64,000 nt of DNA from the NCBI GenBank assembly GCA_017427185.1, contig JAFRTJ010000030.1:186001-250000 (forward strand), written 5' to 3'. The DNA comes from Bacteroidaceae bacterium (GTDB taxonomy: Bacteria > Bacteroidota > Bacteroidia > Bacteroidales > Bacteroidaceae). A program made the position numbers and the translations under genes. Of this stretch, positions 9,519 to 18,720 are shown one piece after another. The notes beneath the pieces were generated by a model that worked only from the letters and a program-made list of their open reading frames with translations, ran no database searches and was not told the DNA's origin. Numbering within the stretch: the stretch's first letter is position 1; each line of letters opens with the position of its first letter.

Positions 9519-9591
9519 GCGATAGTGGCTCAGTTGGTAGAGCATTGGCTTCCCAAGCCGAGGGTCGCGGGTTCGAGTCCCGTCTATCGCT
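9519..9591 (+). tRNA. tRNA-Gly (anticodon CCC)
   Basis: The 73-base cloverleaf has acceptor GCGATAG/CTATCGC, D-arm GGCTCAGTTGGTAGAGC, anticodon stem TTGGC/GCCGA around loop TTCCCAA (anticodon CCC), T-arm CGCGG-GTTCGAGTCCCG and discriminator T. No CCA is encoded. It reads GGG glycine codons. Confidence 0.93.
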
Positions 9592-9608
9592 CAGATGTTG
9601 GGCAATCA

Positions 9609-9630
9609 GGAGCGTTCGCGTCCCTTTTTT
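9609..9630 (+). terminator. tRNA-Gly terminator
   Basis: A short GC stem capped by a TTCG tetraloop (GGAGCG-TTCG-CGTCC, one bulged G) is followed by six T residues, 18 bases after the tRNA. Confidence 0.65.
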
Positions 9631-9646
9631 CTTGCCTGAGAAAATG

Positions 9647-9744
9647 CCACACGTCGACCTCGCAAACACAACACGTTGAAACTCGAAAGACAACACGTTG
9701 AAATCGCAAACTCAACGTGTTGTCTTTTCCATCTCGACGTGTTG
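9647..9744. repeat. 22-bp phased CAACRYGTTG array A (5 units)
   Basis: The 10-bp cores begin at 9647, 9669, 9691, 9713 and 9735, exactly 22 bases apart. Units 1-3 read (C/A)ACACGT(T/C)G on the plus strand, the direction of the tRNA-Gly gene. Units 4-5 read (A/G)ACGTGTTG, which is CAACACGTTG-like on the minus strand, the direction of the patatin gene. At the switch point, 9686-9701 and 9712-9727 form a perfect 16-bp stem with a 10-base loop. The array lies between two convergent genes, after the tRNA terminator. Confidence 0.95.
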
Positions 9745-9779
9745 TCTTTTCATGATGGACCAGGGGATGTGGCGTTTCC

Positions 9780-11996
9780 TTAGAATTCGAATCCCAAATT
9801 GATATAGAATTTTGGTTTCTTGGTTTGATTGCTCCATCCTGCATGGGCTCCCAGAGGTCCGAAGATTGTCTTGTAGTATGCCCCAATCTGTGCGCCCCAC
9901 AGGTCTTTACCATCCGCAATGTTGCGTAGCTTGTCTGTCGATCTGGCATAGTTTACTTTTCCTACCAGATAGATGATCTTTGCGATGCGTTGCTGGCCCT
10001 TAAGTTGAGCGGCAAAGAACTGATCTTCAACAGGTTCCACATGTCCAATGCCTGCAAATGGCATCTGTTGGCTCAGGTAGTGTCCAAAGTGGTTTCCACC
10101 AATGACGTTTGACATCATCGGACAAATTTCTTTACCTAAAAGCATTCGGCCATAGAGTAATGGTTGGATAATGAATCTCTTGGTAACAGGTATGGCTATA
10201 CGCCAGGAAGCATCTATGGCAGAGAATCCCCAGTGGTCATTGTATTGGGCGAAATCATCGGTGTAATATCCGAATCCTGCCCTGAGGCGTGAACCACGGG
10301 TGGGGAAGTACCAGTCATTTTCGGAATTGTATTGGGTGCGGAAATGATAGCTGATGTAGTGGTCGTTTTTGGGAAGCAGCTGCTTTTTTTCTGCCTTTTC
10401 AGGATTGGAAAGAATATTGCCTACGTGGTAATAATCCCATCGACCAAAAAGTTTGCAGTTGAAATTCCTTACATTAAAGTCCAATAAGGTTGCATCCACA
10501 TTATGATAGCTGAATGTGGTGTTGTATGTTCGGCTTCCATTTCTATAGATGTTGATGTCGCTGTGGTCGTACTCATAGGCCAAGCGGACTTTGGTAAAAC
10601 TGATTGGATGGAAAATCATTTCCTCACGTACCTCGATTCGCTTTCCCAGCCGGACGGTTGTCTCAAAGGCAAGGGGTGTCTTGGTGTGCATGGGGATTTT
10701 GCAATTGATTTGCAAGGCAGCCATCTCCTCAGTATCAAACCTGGCTCCCAAGTTTAATTCAGCTCCTGTCTTTGGACCTGCCTCGAAGGTCATGACCTGT
10801 CCTTCTGGCTGATGTTTCAGATTATAGTTGGCTCCGTTGTAAAAGAGGTCCATGCGCATGGAGGTTGTAACCTGTTCTGCACGGTTGTAGTCGATGCTGT
10901 CTCCATCTTTGAGTGAGAACTTTCTACGTAGAAATTTTGCGTGATGTGAGTTAAGATTGACAAAGTCGAAGTGGTCAACTTTGCGCTTTTGTGACATCGA
11001 GGCTGGTTGCTGGTTGCGAACGGGCTTGATTTTGTTGTCATCAGGAAGCCCTAATTTCCGTCTCAAGGCAACGAGCTCATCCCAATGGCGCATTGCTTCC
11101 TCCTCACCGCGACGAATCAGAGTGTCGACAGCTTCGGCGCTGAAACTGGCCGTTCCATAGGGTTTCGTGTTTACTTGGATGGGTATGTCCGTGATGGCTA
11201 GATTGTCGTCATATTTGCGTTTACAGTTCACATCGATTATCTGGCTTACGATGGACAAGGTGTTGTGCAGGTCTTGTGCAGTCTTTTCTGGCCCCTGAAC
11301 GGTCGAACCGATAATGTATTCTGCACCCATATCGCGAGCCAAGTCGGCAGGATAATTGTTGCATAAGCCTCCATCTACCAATACCATGTCTCCCTTGGAT
11401 ATTGGCGCGAAGGCAGCAGGAATAGACATACTGGAACGGATTGCTTCTGCGAGGACACCGCTGTGGAAGTCGTACTCAGTATTGGTGATTAGGTCTGTTG
11501 CCACACAGGCGAATTTGCGTGGGAGAACATCGAAACTGATTGAATCGTTGTATCCCTCAGTTAAACATCGAAAGAGTGTTTGCAGGTTTTTACCCTTGAT
11601 TAATCCTGGCGAGGCGGATATCTGTCGTTTGTTGAGCGAAATATGTTTGTTAAGCATGTAGGTGTTTTGCTTTTCGCGGTCTTCGATGCTCTGTCTCATC
11701 AGATTCTCATTGTCGGACAATATATAAAGCCAGTTCTGACCTCTTACGATGGAATCCAGTTGCTGAGGTGTGTATCCTATGCTATAGAGTCCCCCAATGA
11801 TACTTCCCATTGAGGTTCCGGTGACAATATCAACGGGGATGCCGGCTTGCTCGATAACCTTGAGGACTCCAATGTGTGAGATTCCCTTAGCTCCACCACC
11901 AGAAAGAACTACTGCAACCTTCCCTCGAGGTTCTTCACTGATACAGGGGATGGTGATTAGAATAGTCAGAATAAAGAATAAGGCACGACGTATCAT
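9780..11996 (-). CDS. Patatin-like phospholipase with outer-membrane beta-barrel (PlpD/type Vd-like)
   Basis: The protein has 738 residues with a signal peptide (MIRRALFFILTILITIPCIS). The patatin domain (about 25-320) has the oxyanion loop VLSGGGAKG, the nucleophile elbow GTSMGS (serine near residue 62) and the catalytic aspartate in VLVDGGLCNNYP near 210, so the Ser-Asp dyad is intact. A POTRA-like linker follows, then a C-terminal bacterial surface antigen (BamA/Omp85-like) barrel that ends in INLGFEF, with the terminal aromatic residue typical of outer-membrane proteins. This is the build of patatin autotransporters. The enzyme probably cleaves phospholipid or another ester at the cell surface. 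The start at 11996 is the first in frame and is followed directly by the signal sequence. No clear promoter was found in 11997-12060. Confidence 0.9.
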   Translation of the reverse strand: MIRRALFFILTILITIPCISEEPRGKVAVVLSGGGAKGISHIGVLKVIEQAGIPVDIVTGTSMGSIIGGLYSIGYTPQQLDSIVRGQNWLYILSDNENLMRQSIEDREKQNTYMLNKHISLNKRQISASPGLIKGKNLQTLFRCLTEGYNDSISFDVLPRKFACVATDLITNTEYDFHSGVLAEAIRSSMSIPAAFAPISKGDMVLVDGGLCNNYPADLARDMGAEYIIGSTVQGPEKTAQDLHNTLSIVSQIIDVNCKRKYDDNLAITDIPIQVNTKPYGTASFSAEAVDTLIRRGEEEAMRHWDELVALRRKLGLPDDNKIKPVRNQQPASMSQKRKVDHFDFVNLNSHHAKFLRRKFSLKDGDSIDYNRAEQVTTSMRMDLFYNGANYNLKHQPEGQVMTFEAGPKTGAELNLGARFDTEEMAALQINCKIPMHTKTPLAFETTVRLGKRIEVREEMIFHPISFTKVRLAYEYDHSDINIYRNGSRTYNTTFSYHNVDATLLDFNVRNFNCKLFGRWDYYHVGNILSNPEKAEKKQLLPKNDHYISYHFRTQYNSENDWYFPTRGSRLRAGFGYYTDDFAQYNDHWGFSAIDASWRIAIPVTKRFIIQPLLYGRMLLGKEICPMMSNVIGGNHFGHYLSQQMPFAGIGHVEPVEDQFFAAQLKGQQRIAKIIYLVGKVNYARSTDKLRNIADGKDLWGAQIGAYYKTIFGPLGAHAGWSNQTKKPKFYINLGFEF

Positions 11997-12186
11997 GTTG
12001 AATTCCGTACTATGGGTTATACATTATTATATTAATTATATACACATATCAATTATTGACCGATAGTCATATCAATGTGCGAATTGGTACACAAAAATCG
12101 GAAAAAAACTTCAAATCTGCAAGTGTTTGTCGAAAATCATACAAAAACCACTTCGTGATGTGTTGTCTTTCATGGAATTTAGCGCT

Positions 12187-12224
12187 AAAAAAAAAGCCCC
12201 TCTCAGAACAAGTCGGAGAGGAGC
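12187..12224 (-). terminator. Terminator of the LamG surface protein gene
   Basis: On the minus strand, GCTCCTCTC pairs with GAGAGGGGC (one C-A mismatch) across an 11-base loop, followed by nine T residues. It lies 34 bases after the stop codon at 12258. Confidence 0.85.
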
Positions 12225-12257
12225 ACATGTTAAAGTCTGGTTAATGTTTTGTTTTCT

Positions 12258-15200
12258 TTATTTAACCAAAATCTTCTTGCCATTGATGATATAGATGCCT
12301 TGCTCTGTCTTCTCAACACGTATTCCGTTGATAGTGAAGATGCCGCTTGGCTTGGTTGTCGTAGGCTCCTGAGAAACTTGCTCAATGCCAGTTGGATCAA
12401 GAACTTGGTTCCACAGGTAGGTGACATCTTTCTGAGTGAGAGGCTTACTGTAGGCACGGGCGATGGCTACGTCTCCATTCCATGCGTTATGTGCTGTATT
12501 AATACTGCCAGGATCACCTCCAATGGCAAACCAGTTGCAGTCTGATGTTGCAAGTTTGAGGATACCTGGAGCATCCACGATGTTTTTGAGTTCGCCATTG
12601 ACATAGATATAGGTCTTTTCCTCATCGGCATTCCAGACACCAACGACATGATAGAATACCTTCGATTCAGGAACGACACCACTGGTGGTCCATCGCCATG
12701 TGCTGGCACCCGACGTGGAAATGTTGGGCAGGAAGGTTATCTCGTTCTGACGTGCTCCGCTGATGGTGGTAACAAGGAAGCCTGTACCGCCAGCCTGCAT
12801 TGCCGAGAAAGGCTTGGACTCTGAGTTGGGTATGGTTTCGGGATAGTCGTTCATACAAAGTACCTCGAGGGAGTGGCTATTGGCCATGGCATAGCGTATT
12901 TCATCGTTGTGATTGTATTCGGCACCTTTGTAGAAGTTGGTAGCATTGCCTCCGTAGGGATTCTCGAAGTGAGCCACATAGCGCTTGTAGGTGTCGCTGT
13001 AGTAGGTGGTAGGCTCACCATAGGCTATCACATCGCTATGGTAGGGAGATACGTCCTCGGCTGTACCGTCCTCGTGGAAGACTACATCAAATATGTCGGC
13101 CTTCGGATAGGTTTCCACTGGTCCTGGTTCAACGGTTTCCCACTCGCTGGCATTGTTGGTATAGGTGCCGTCTGCCTTCTTGCCTACCTTCTGATGAGAG
13201 GGATCGGGCACGGGGAACGGATCTTCGCCTAGCGTCTGGAACCAGGTTGGATTCTCGGTGTTACCCTTGTTCAGCAGATAGCATACCTCGCCGCTGGCCA
13301 GTTGTTCGTCGGTAATCTGAGTGCTTTCTTCTGCACCAAATGCAGTCTTGTAGTAACAATTGCTAAGGATTACCTGCTCAGGAACACGGGCGATGGTACG
13401 GCTGCCTTCTGGATTCAGCGTGATGTCGCCAATCTGGAGGCAGTTTTCAATTAAGGTAGAACCATTGGTCCATCCCACGATACCGCTTGAGTTGATTGCA
13501 TCAGCACCTTCTATTGTACCGGCAAAGACGCAGTCCTTGACCACGGCACTTCCACGATTACAAGACATTACGCCACCGTTACCAGAGTCGCCTACACAAG
13601 TGGAATGTCCGTTGATGAGGGATATGATGCCTGAGATGGATGTCCTGTTATAAGTGTTCGCTGCTACAGCTGTTACAAACTTGTCGCTGTTGTATACCTC
13701 GCCCTTGATGGTCATGTTCTTGACAGAAGAACCGTCCTGCATGTTGTTGATCAGCGCAGCACCACGAGCAGCTCGATGGATATCAACTGTTATGGTGTGA
13801 TAATTGCCGTCAAGCTCACCGTAGAAGTTCTCCATCATCTGGTTTTCGGTAAAGTAGTCGATGTCGGCCAGAAGTTTTCCATTTACTGCTTTGCCTGCTG
13901 AGCCGGCCTTGAGAGCATAGTAAGCCATGTGGGCATTGCTAGCTATCTGATAGACACCATTTTCATCTACGTCGGGAAGCAGACCTGTTGACTTCAATGA
14001 CTCCATTGCCAATGCTTCCTCTGTAGTGAGGCTACCTTCCTCGTAAGCTCCAAAGATTTCGCTATAGATGCTCCCCATCGTGTTGTACATTTCCTCGCTC
14101 ATCTTCTCTGCCTTATAGAGGTCGCTGACAATGCTGTAGCAGGTTTCCGTTTCGTCAAGCAACTTAACGTAGGCATTACGTCCCTCAATGAATGAATCCC
14201 ACAAAGAAGAGAAAGTTCCGATCAATTCATATTTCTCCTCTGGACTTGTGGCTGTTGCAACAGCATCAATGGCAGCTTGGATCTGATCTTTGATTGCTTT
14301 TGGACAATTGGGGTTCTGAGCATAATTTGTACCTGTTTCAGGAACGATGTTGATGATGGTATTGGCACGTGCTACCATGCAAGCCAATGTCTCGTCGAGA
14401 TAATGGTCGGCATCCTCTAATGTGCCTGCATAGAGAAGATGAATGTTTGCAATACCTGTCCAGTCGGTACTTGAATTTTGATTTGGATTGGCGAATCCAA
14501 TGGTCAGAGTACCATCTGTTACGTTAGCCAGCAAATAATTTTGAGCTCGTCCGCCATTTGCGGCGTTGGCGATACCAACCCTTCCGTGGATTCCATAGGC
14601 AACGAGGTTGCCTTCGTTATCGTTGATTTCCAAATCAAGTGTTGCATCGTCACCATTCTGGGTGAGATAACAATTCTCTCCATCCACAGCATCAGCTACA
14701 GGGATACGAGTCTCATAGACGGTGGGCAGGAAGATGCGGTTCTCGTTTACATACATACCTGCATAATAATAGGTACTATAGCGATCGTTGAATGGACGAT
14801 ATGCTGCATTTGCTGTCAGAACATAGACACCATTCTCCAATCCAGTCAATGTCTGATACATGTTGAAACCACGAGCCCAACATTCTGCACCGTAAAGATT
14901 AGTGGTATTACTCTTTGCTGTATTGCTACCTACAGTTCCTGACCATCCGTTGAAGCCGTCAGCGAAATCTGGATTGGCCAACAGGTTAGTGATCTCAGAA
15001 CCAGGTTTGTAACCATTCTCAACGGCAGCAGTAAGTTTCGCATCAACCCAACTTGCCTCAGCAGCAATTTCCTCTGTAGTCATCGTGTGATTCTCCCATA
15101 CATAAGTATAGGAACCATGGGGAAATTCTTCATTGGGTTCGAAGATGTCGTTGAGATACTGCTCGATGTAATCGCGGTCTTCCCCCTCGAAGTCACTATG

Positions 15201-16250
15201 TTCTTGGAGGTAATTAATTGCATATTGGACTCTACTGTAGTAGTTCTCGTAGGCGGCTGCAGAAGTTTCCACATTAGTGCGTAGTTCCTTTACAATGTCA
15301 TACTGCGATTCCAGATCTTCCATAGAACCGCCTTGAATCAGGGATTCCATTGCATCCAATGCAGCTTGATACTCATCCATTATGCTTTGAGTAGCAAGGA
15401 CGCCATCGATATACTGTCGACCTTCTTCAACAGCTTGTACATAGACACCAATGTTGGCAGAGTTTTCCTGCTCCTTGACGATATTCCATAGAACACCTGC
15501 TTCCTCGCCTGTGAGAGGTTTGTCATATACTCGTGCGAGGATGATATCACCTGTCCAACCTGCCTCTGCACCGCTGCCACTTGCATCACCACCAACACAG
15601 AACCAGTTGCATCCCTCGTTAGCGAAGCGGAATTCTCCAGGAGCATCCACGGTGTTGCAGAGTTCTCCATTTACATAAATGTAGGCTTTAGCTTCCTCCT
15701 TATTCCAAACGCCAATCACATGATAATAGAAACCGACCATGGGAGTTACGCCGCTGGTGGCCCAGCGCCATGTACTGTTACCTGTGGTCGTGACATTGGG
15801 CAAGAAAGTGAATGAATTCTTGCCGCCTCCATTACCTGTCGTGCAGATAAGGAAACCTGTTCCACCTGCCTGCATAGCAGAAAATGGCTTAGCCTCCACG
15901 TTCTGAAGGGCACCTTCGTAGTTTGGCATCACGAGAATTTCCAGACTGTGGCCGTCTGCTATTGCATCACGGAATTCCTGGTTGTTCTCAAAGTTGATCT
16001 TGTAGTAGCCTGCAGGTTTGGCAGACCAGCTGGTGTTGAAAGTTGCCACATTGCGGTCGAAGGCTGCGTTGTAAGCAATCGTCGGACCATCACCAACGAA
16101 CTCAACCATGTTGTGCATGGGTGAAATGTCCTCTGCTGTTCCATCAATGTTGAACGATACATCCAACAAATCTGCAACAGGAGCGTCCTGCGCCGTAGCT
16201 GACATGCATGCTACGGATAAGACGAAACTGTAAAGTAGTTTTTTTCTCAT
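12258..16250 (-). CDS. Large secreted LamG-domain surface protein
   Basis: The protein has 1330 residues with a signal peptide (MRKKLLYSFVLSVACMSATAQ). Two LamG/concanavalin-like domains share near-identical blocks (KPFSAMQAGGTGFL, STWRWATSGV, YIYVNGEL, CNWFCVGGD): one near residues 30-265 and one near 1080-1290. Between them lie a helical linker, a carbohydrate-binding-like beta domain (about 420-620), another helical region, and a GLUG-like beta-repeat region (about 830-990, GELDGNYHTITVDI). The tail GIYIINGKKILVK resembles the short C-terminal sorting signals of Bacteroidetes secreted proteins. It has no visible catalytic domain. I infer a surface adhesin or glycan-binding protein; the ligand is unknown. 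It has its own promoter and terminator. Confidence 0.82.
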   Translation of the reverse strand: MRKKLLYSFVLSVACMSATAQDAPVADLLDVSFNIDGTAEDISPMHNMVEFVGDGPTIAYNAAFDRNVATFNTSWSAKPAGYYKINFENNQEFRDAIADGHSLEILVMPNYEGALQNVEAKPFSAMQAGGTGFLICTTGNGGGKNSFTFLPNVTTTGNSTWRWATSGVTPMVGFYYHVIGVWNKEEAKAYIYVNGELCNTVDAPGEFRFANEGCNWFCVGGDASGSGAEAGWTGDIILARVYDKPLTGEEAGVLWNIVKEQENSANIGVYVQAVEEGRQYIDGVLATQSIMDEYQAALDAMESLIQGGSMEDLESQYDIVKELRTNVETSAAAYENYYSRVQYAINYLQEHSDFEGEDRDYIEQYLNDIFEPNEEFPHGSYTYVWENHTMTTEEIAAEASWVDAKLTAAVENGYKPGSEITNLLANPDFADGFNGWSGTVGSNTAKSNTTNLYGAECWARGFNMYQTLTGLENGVYVLTANAAYRPFNDRYSTYYYAGMYVNENRIFLPTVYETRIPVADAVDGENCYLTQNGDDATLDLEINDNEGNLVAYGIHGRVGIANAANGGRAQNYLLANVTDGTLTIGFANPNQNSSTDWTGIANIHLLYAGTLEDADHYLDETLACMVARANTIINIVPETGTNYAQNPNCPKAIKDQIQAAIDAVATATSPEEKYELIGTFSSLWDSFIEGRNAYVKLLDETETCYSIVSDLYKAEKMSEEMYNTMGSIYSEIFGAYEEGSLTTEEALAMESLKSTGLLPDVDENGVYQIASNAHMAYYALKAGSAGKAVNGKLLADIDYFTENQMMENFYGELDGNYHTITVDIHRAARGAALINNMQDGSSVKNMTIKGEVYNSDKFVTAVAANTYNRTSISGIISLINGHSTCVGDSGNGGVMSCNRGSAVVKDCVFAGTIEGADAINSSGIVGWTNGSTLIENCLQIGDITLNPEGSRTIARVPEQVILSNCYYKTAFGAEESTQITDEQLASGEVCYLLNKGNTENPTWFQTLGEDPFPVPDPSHQKVGKKADGTYTNNASEWETVEPGPVETYPKADIFDVVFHEDGTAEDVSPYHSDVIAYGEPTTYYSDTYKRYVAHFENPYGGNATNFYKGAEYNHNDEIRYAMANSHSLEVLCMNDYPETIPNSESKPFSAMQAGGTGFLVTTISGARQNEITFLPNISTSGASTWRWTTSGVVPESKVFYHVVGVWNADEEKTYIYVNGELKNIVDAPGILKLATSDCNWFAIGGDPGSINTAHNAWNGDVAIARAYSKPLTQKDVTYLWNQVLDPTGIEQVSQEPTTTKPSGIFTINGIRVEKTEQGIYIINGKKILVK

Positions 16251-16324
16251 AGGTAATTAGTGTTTTTAATGTTGATTAAATCTTTTTTCTTCTGTTTCGA
16301 TATGTTGTGACCTCTTTGTCTGTG

Positions 16325-16332
16325 CAAAGATA
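16325..16332 (-). promoter_or_regulatory. -7 element for the LamG protein gene
   Basis: Minus strand TATCTTTG matches TAnnTTTG. The implied 5' leader is about 70 bases. The -33 region is not well conserved. Confidence 0.55.
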
Positions 16333-16375
16333 CACATTTATTTCTAAAAACGAAATAAAAATTTCACTTTTTTTA

Positions 16376-17440
16376 TCAATACTTGCGGAATGATTCTGGA
16401 TACTGCAAGTCTTGAGATATCTCACCCCCATAGCAGCGAACCCAGGAACGGAAACCTGCTTTCCCTTTCTCGATCTCGATGATGCGTGCCCCGTTGGGTT
16501 TCAGATTGTTATAGACTGTATCGCAACCACTGAATCTTCCATAAATGAAAAACATGCCTCGCCATTTCATCGCATAGTCGTCATCGTGATCATGTCCGCA
16601 GATGATAGCTTGTACGTCACCCATTTCCTTCATGGAGACGAAGAGTCCAGAGTTTACGCTGGGAGGGCAAGGGTCTTCGCCGAAGTTCCCCTTCAGGATT
16701 CTGCTCGTATCATAACGTAATCCAAAGGTGAATTCAGGCACTGGGATGTGGAAGAATGCCAGTGATGGAAGTGGTTTGTCAGCGTTTTGAGCCTTGAGTT
16801 TTTGGCTGCATTGGCGATACCACTGTATTTGGTCCCAATGGATATAGTCGTAACCTTTCATGTCTGGATTGCTGCAGCTGTCTCCAGAGTCAAACAGATA
16901 GAAGGCCCATTCCACTTTTCCATCGGCATCTGATAAAGTAATCAGGTCGTTGGAATCACCATAGATGCCCTCTACACCTTTATTTACATTATAAGGTATG
17001 CTGCGTATGATATCCATTACCTCACGTCGATTCTTGTCGTACTGTCCGTCATGATTGCCCATAGCGACCGCAAAGGGTATTTTGCGCTCACTTATTGGTT
17101 TTAGAATCTCTTGCAGACTCTGCTCTGCAGGCTTGCCAAAGATTACATCGCCCGTATGGATGACCAAATCAGGTTTCTCCTGATCGAGCATTTCGATGAC
17201 GTTTTTCAGGGCACGTTCCGAACGCTTGTCGCCAGCGATGTAGTGTGTATCCGTGAACTGCAGGATTTTGAATTTGCCGTCGGATCGGAACTGGAAGCGC
17301 TGTTTCTCATCGTTTAGTTGAGGTTCTTTTGACACTTCCTGACTCGTGTTCTTCTTCTTTTTTGCTGCCTCTGCAGCCATAGGAAGCGCAGTTGCCAATC
17401 CTGCTGCTGCTGAGTTGCGGATGAAATCTCTTCTGTTCAT
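16376..17440 (-). CDS. Tat-exported calcineurin-like metallophosphoesterase
   Basis: The protein has 354 residues if begun at the ATG at 17440. An upstream in-frame ATG at 17500 would overlap the promoter and is disfavoured. The start gives a twin-arginine leader, MNRRDFIRNSAAAGLATALPMAAEA. The metallophosphoesterase fold follows: QFTDTHY (about 66), HTGDVIFGKP (about 98), AMGNHDG (about 128), then FHIP and ICGHDHDDDY for the distal metal ligands. The dimetal site is therefore complete. It belongs to the purple-acid-phosphatase-like/Icc group and probably hydrolyses a phosphoester in the periplasm. The substrate is not known. It is preceded by a good promoter and, further up, by repeat array B. 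Confidence 0.88.
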   Translation of the reverse strand: MNRRDFIRNSAAAGLATALPMAAEAAKKKKNTSQEVSKEPQLNDEKQRFQFRSDGKFKILQFTDTHYIAGDKRSERALKNVIEMLDQEKPDLVIHTGDVIFGKPAEQSLQEILKPISERKIPFAVAMGNHDGQYDKNRREVMDIIRSIPYNVNKGVEGIYGDSNDLITLSDADGKVEWAFYLFDSGDSCSNPDMKGYDYIHWDQIQWYRQCSQKLKAQNADKPLPSLAFFHIPVPEFTFGLRYDTSRILKGNFGEDPCPPSVNSGLFVSMKEMGDVQAIICGHDHDDDYAMKWRGMFFIYGRFSGCDTVYNNLKPNGARIIEIEKGKAGFRSWVRCYGGEISQDLQYPESFRKY

Positions 17441-17469
17441 ACGAATGCATTTTATTGAAAATCCTTGCA

Positions 17470-17501
17470 CAAAGTTAGTGAAAAAAAAGTTGCGATGCAA
17501 A
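17470..17501 (-). promoter_or_regulatory. Promoter of the Tat phosphoesterase gene
   Basis: Minus strand TAACTTTG (17470-17477) with TTTG (17498-17501) after a 20-base spacer, an exact consensus match. Its position 30 bases above the ATG at 17440 supports that start. Confidence 0.8.
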
Positions 17502-17570
17502 AGAATTTGTGTTAAAAATCAGTCGCTGGCATGTTCGTCCTCAAAAAACGTTTTTTCTGTCGTTTTCTTG

Positions 17571-17668
17571 CCACGTGTTGCATTTGAAAAGTCAACGTGT
17601 TGAGTTTGCAGTTTCAACGTGTTGTCTTTCGAGTTTCAACGTGTTGTGTTTTGGGAGTCGACGTGTTG
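17571..17668. repeat. 22-bp phased CAACRYGTTG array B (5 units)
   Basis: Cores begin at 17571, 17593, 17615, 17637 and 17659, each exactly 22 bases apart. All have centre GT on the plus strand, so they read CAACACGTTG (or one base off) on the minus strand, the direction of both flanking genes. The array fills most of the 302-base gap between the glycosyltransferase stop at 17743 and the phosphoesterase ATG at 17440. It begins about 70 bases upstream of that gene's -33 element. The rest of the gap holds only that promoter. Confidence 0.95.
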
Positions 17669-17742
17669 CAGAATCGAGAGTGTCTGAAATGCACTTCTCG
17701 ACGATTTGATTCTTCGGCATTAGAGAGCAGGGCGATGGGTTT

Positions 17743-18720
17743 TTATCCAAAAGGATCCACCTGAGCCACGAAACTTCGATGCCTGGAATTATCGTTTTTC
17801 AGCTTTACCAACAATCGGGTGATAGGCGAGAGAAGGCAGACAAGAAATGGATGGAAGGTTGTGAGTTGGGTTAGCAGATAACGGAATCCATACCAGCGTC
17901 GAACAGGTAGGGGATAGAGGCCTATTGAGCGAAGGGCTTGAAGGGCACGTGTCGTAAATCTCCAGCTCTTGCTGTCGCTCATCAGGGTGATAACGTAACA
18001 CATCGCCATGATGCAGAGTCGACGCTGAAGGGCGAGCGAGTGGGGGGAGGGGATTTTTTCAGATTGGAGATGCTGGAGTACTGTTATGTAGTCAGCATAT
18101 CGCTTTTGCAGATGCTTTTGATCCTGTTTGTGCGTGATGGAATCAGGACGATAGCGATAGAAGTATGCCTGCTCGATGCTGGTGACCAGATGGGCACGCT
18201 TGAGGAACAGGCGAGTACAGAATTCCTCATCCTCATGGTAGATGTGGGGAGAGAAACGCATATCGCCAAGCGTTTCACGACGAATGATGTAGGAACAGCA
18301 ACTGGGGATGATGTCGTATTTAATCATGAACATGGTGGCTGGTCCCTCGAAAAGTCTCTTCGCTCCATGACATAAGATATCAGGTTCTTTCTCGAGCAGC
18401 GTCTTCAGGATCTGCACGTATGGTCCATAGAAAATGTAGTCGTCTGCATCGATGAAGGTTAGATATTTGCCTGTGCAATGGTCAATTCCTGTGTTTCGAG
18501 CGCCTCCAGGTCCCATGTTTTCCTGTCGCATGGCATGAATGTTCTCTTTGTTGAGATTTTTTACCCAATCACATACTACGTCCTCGTGGCTTCCATCGTC
18601 GATAATCCATATCTCGTAGGTCATCAGTTGAGCGATGAACTCCAAACTGTCGATGCATTTGGAGAGTTCGCTCAACTTGATGTCGTAGCAGGGGATTATG
18701 ATGCTTAATTGGCAACTCAT
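17743..18720 (-). CDS. Family 2 glycosyltransferase
   Basis: The protein has 325 residues from the ATG at 18720, which overlaps the stop of the preceding gene as ATGA. An earlier in-frame ATG at 18750 would create a 34-base overlap and is less likely. The GT-A nucleotide-sugar fold is clear: LSIIIPCYDIK at the N-terminus, WIIDDGSHED near residue 42, GPGGARNTGIDHCTGKYLTFIDADDYI near 70-98 with the DxD-type metal site, and HEDEEFCTRL near 160. It transfers a sugar from an activated donor during surface polysaccharide synthesis. The donor and acceptor cannot be deduced. It is the last gene of a three-gene operon. Confidence 0.9.
   Translation of the reverse strand: MSCQLSIIIPCYDIKLSELSKCIDSLEFIAQLMTYEIWIIDDGSHEDVVCDWVKNLNKENIHAMRQENMGPGGARNTGIDHCTGKYLTFIDADDYIFYGPYVQILKTLLEKEPDILCHGAKRLFEGPATMFMIKYDIIPSCCSYIIRRETLGDMRFSPHIYHEDEEFCTRLFLKRAHLVTSIEQAYFYRYRPDSITHKQDQKHLQKRYADYITVLQHLQSEKIPSPHSLALQRRLCIMAMCYVITLMSDSKSWRFTTRALQALRSIGLYPLPVRRWYGFRYLLTQLTTFHPFLVCLLSPITRLLVKLKNDNSRHRSFVAQVDPFG

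Noticed and set aside
9391..9701. Open frames across tRNA-Gly (for example the RRDSNPRPSAWEANALPTEP type)
   Set aside because: This is the well-known false protein produced by translating a tRNA gene and its flank. The cloverleaf explains the sequence.
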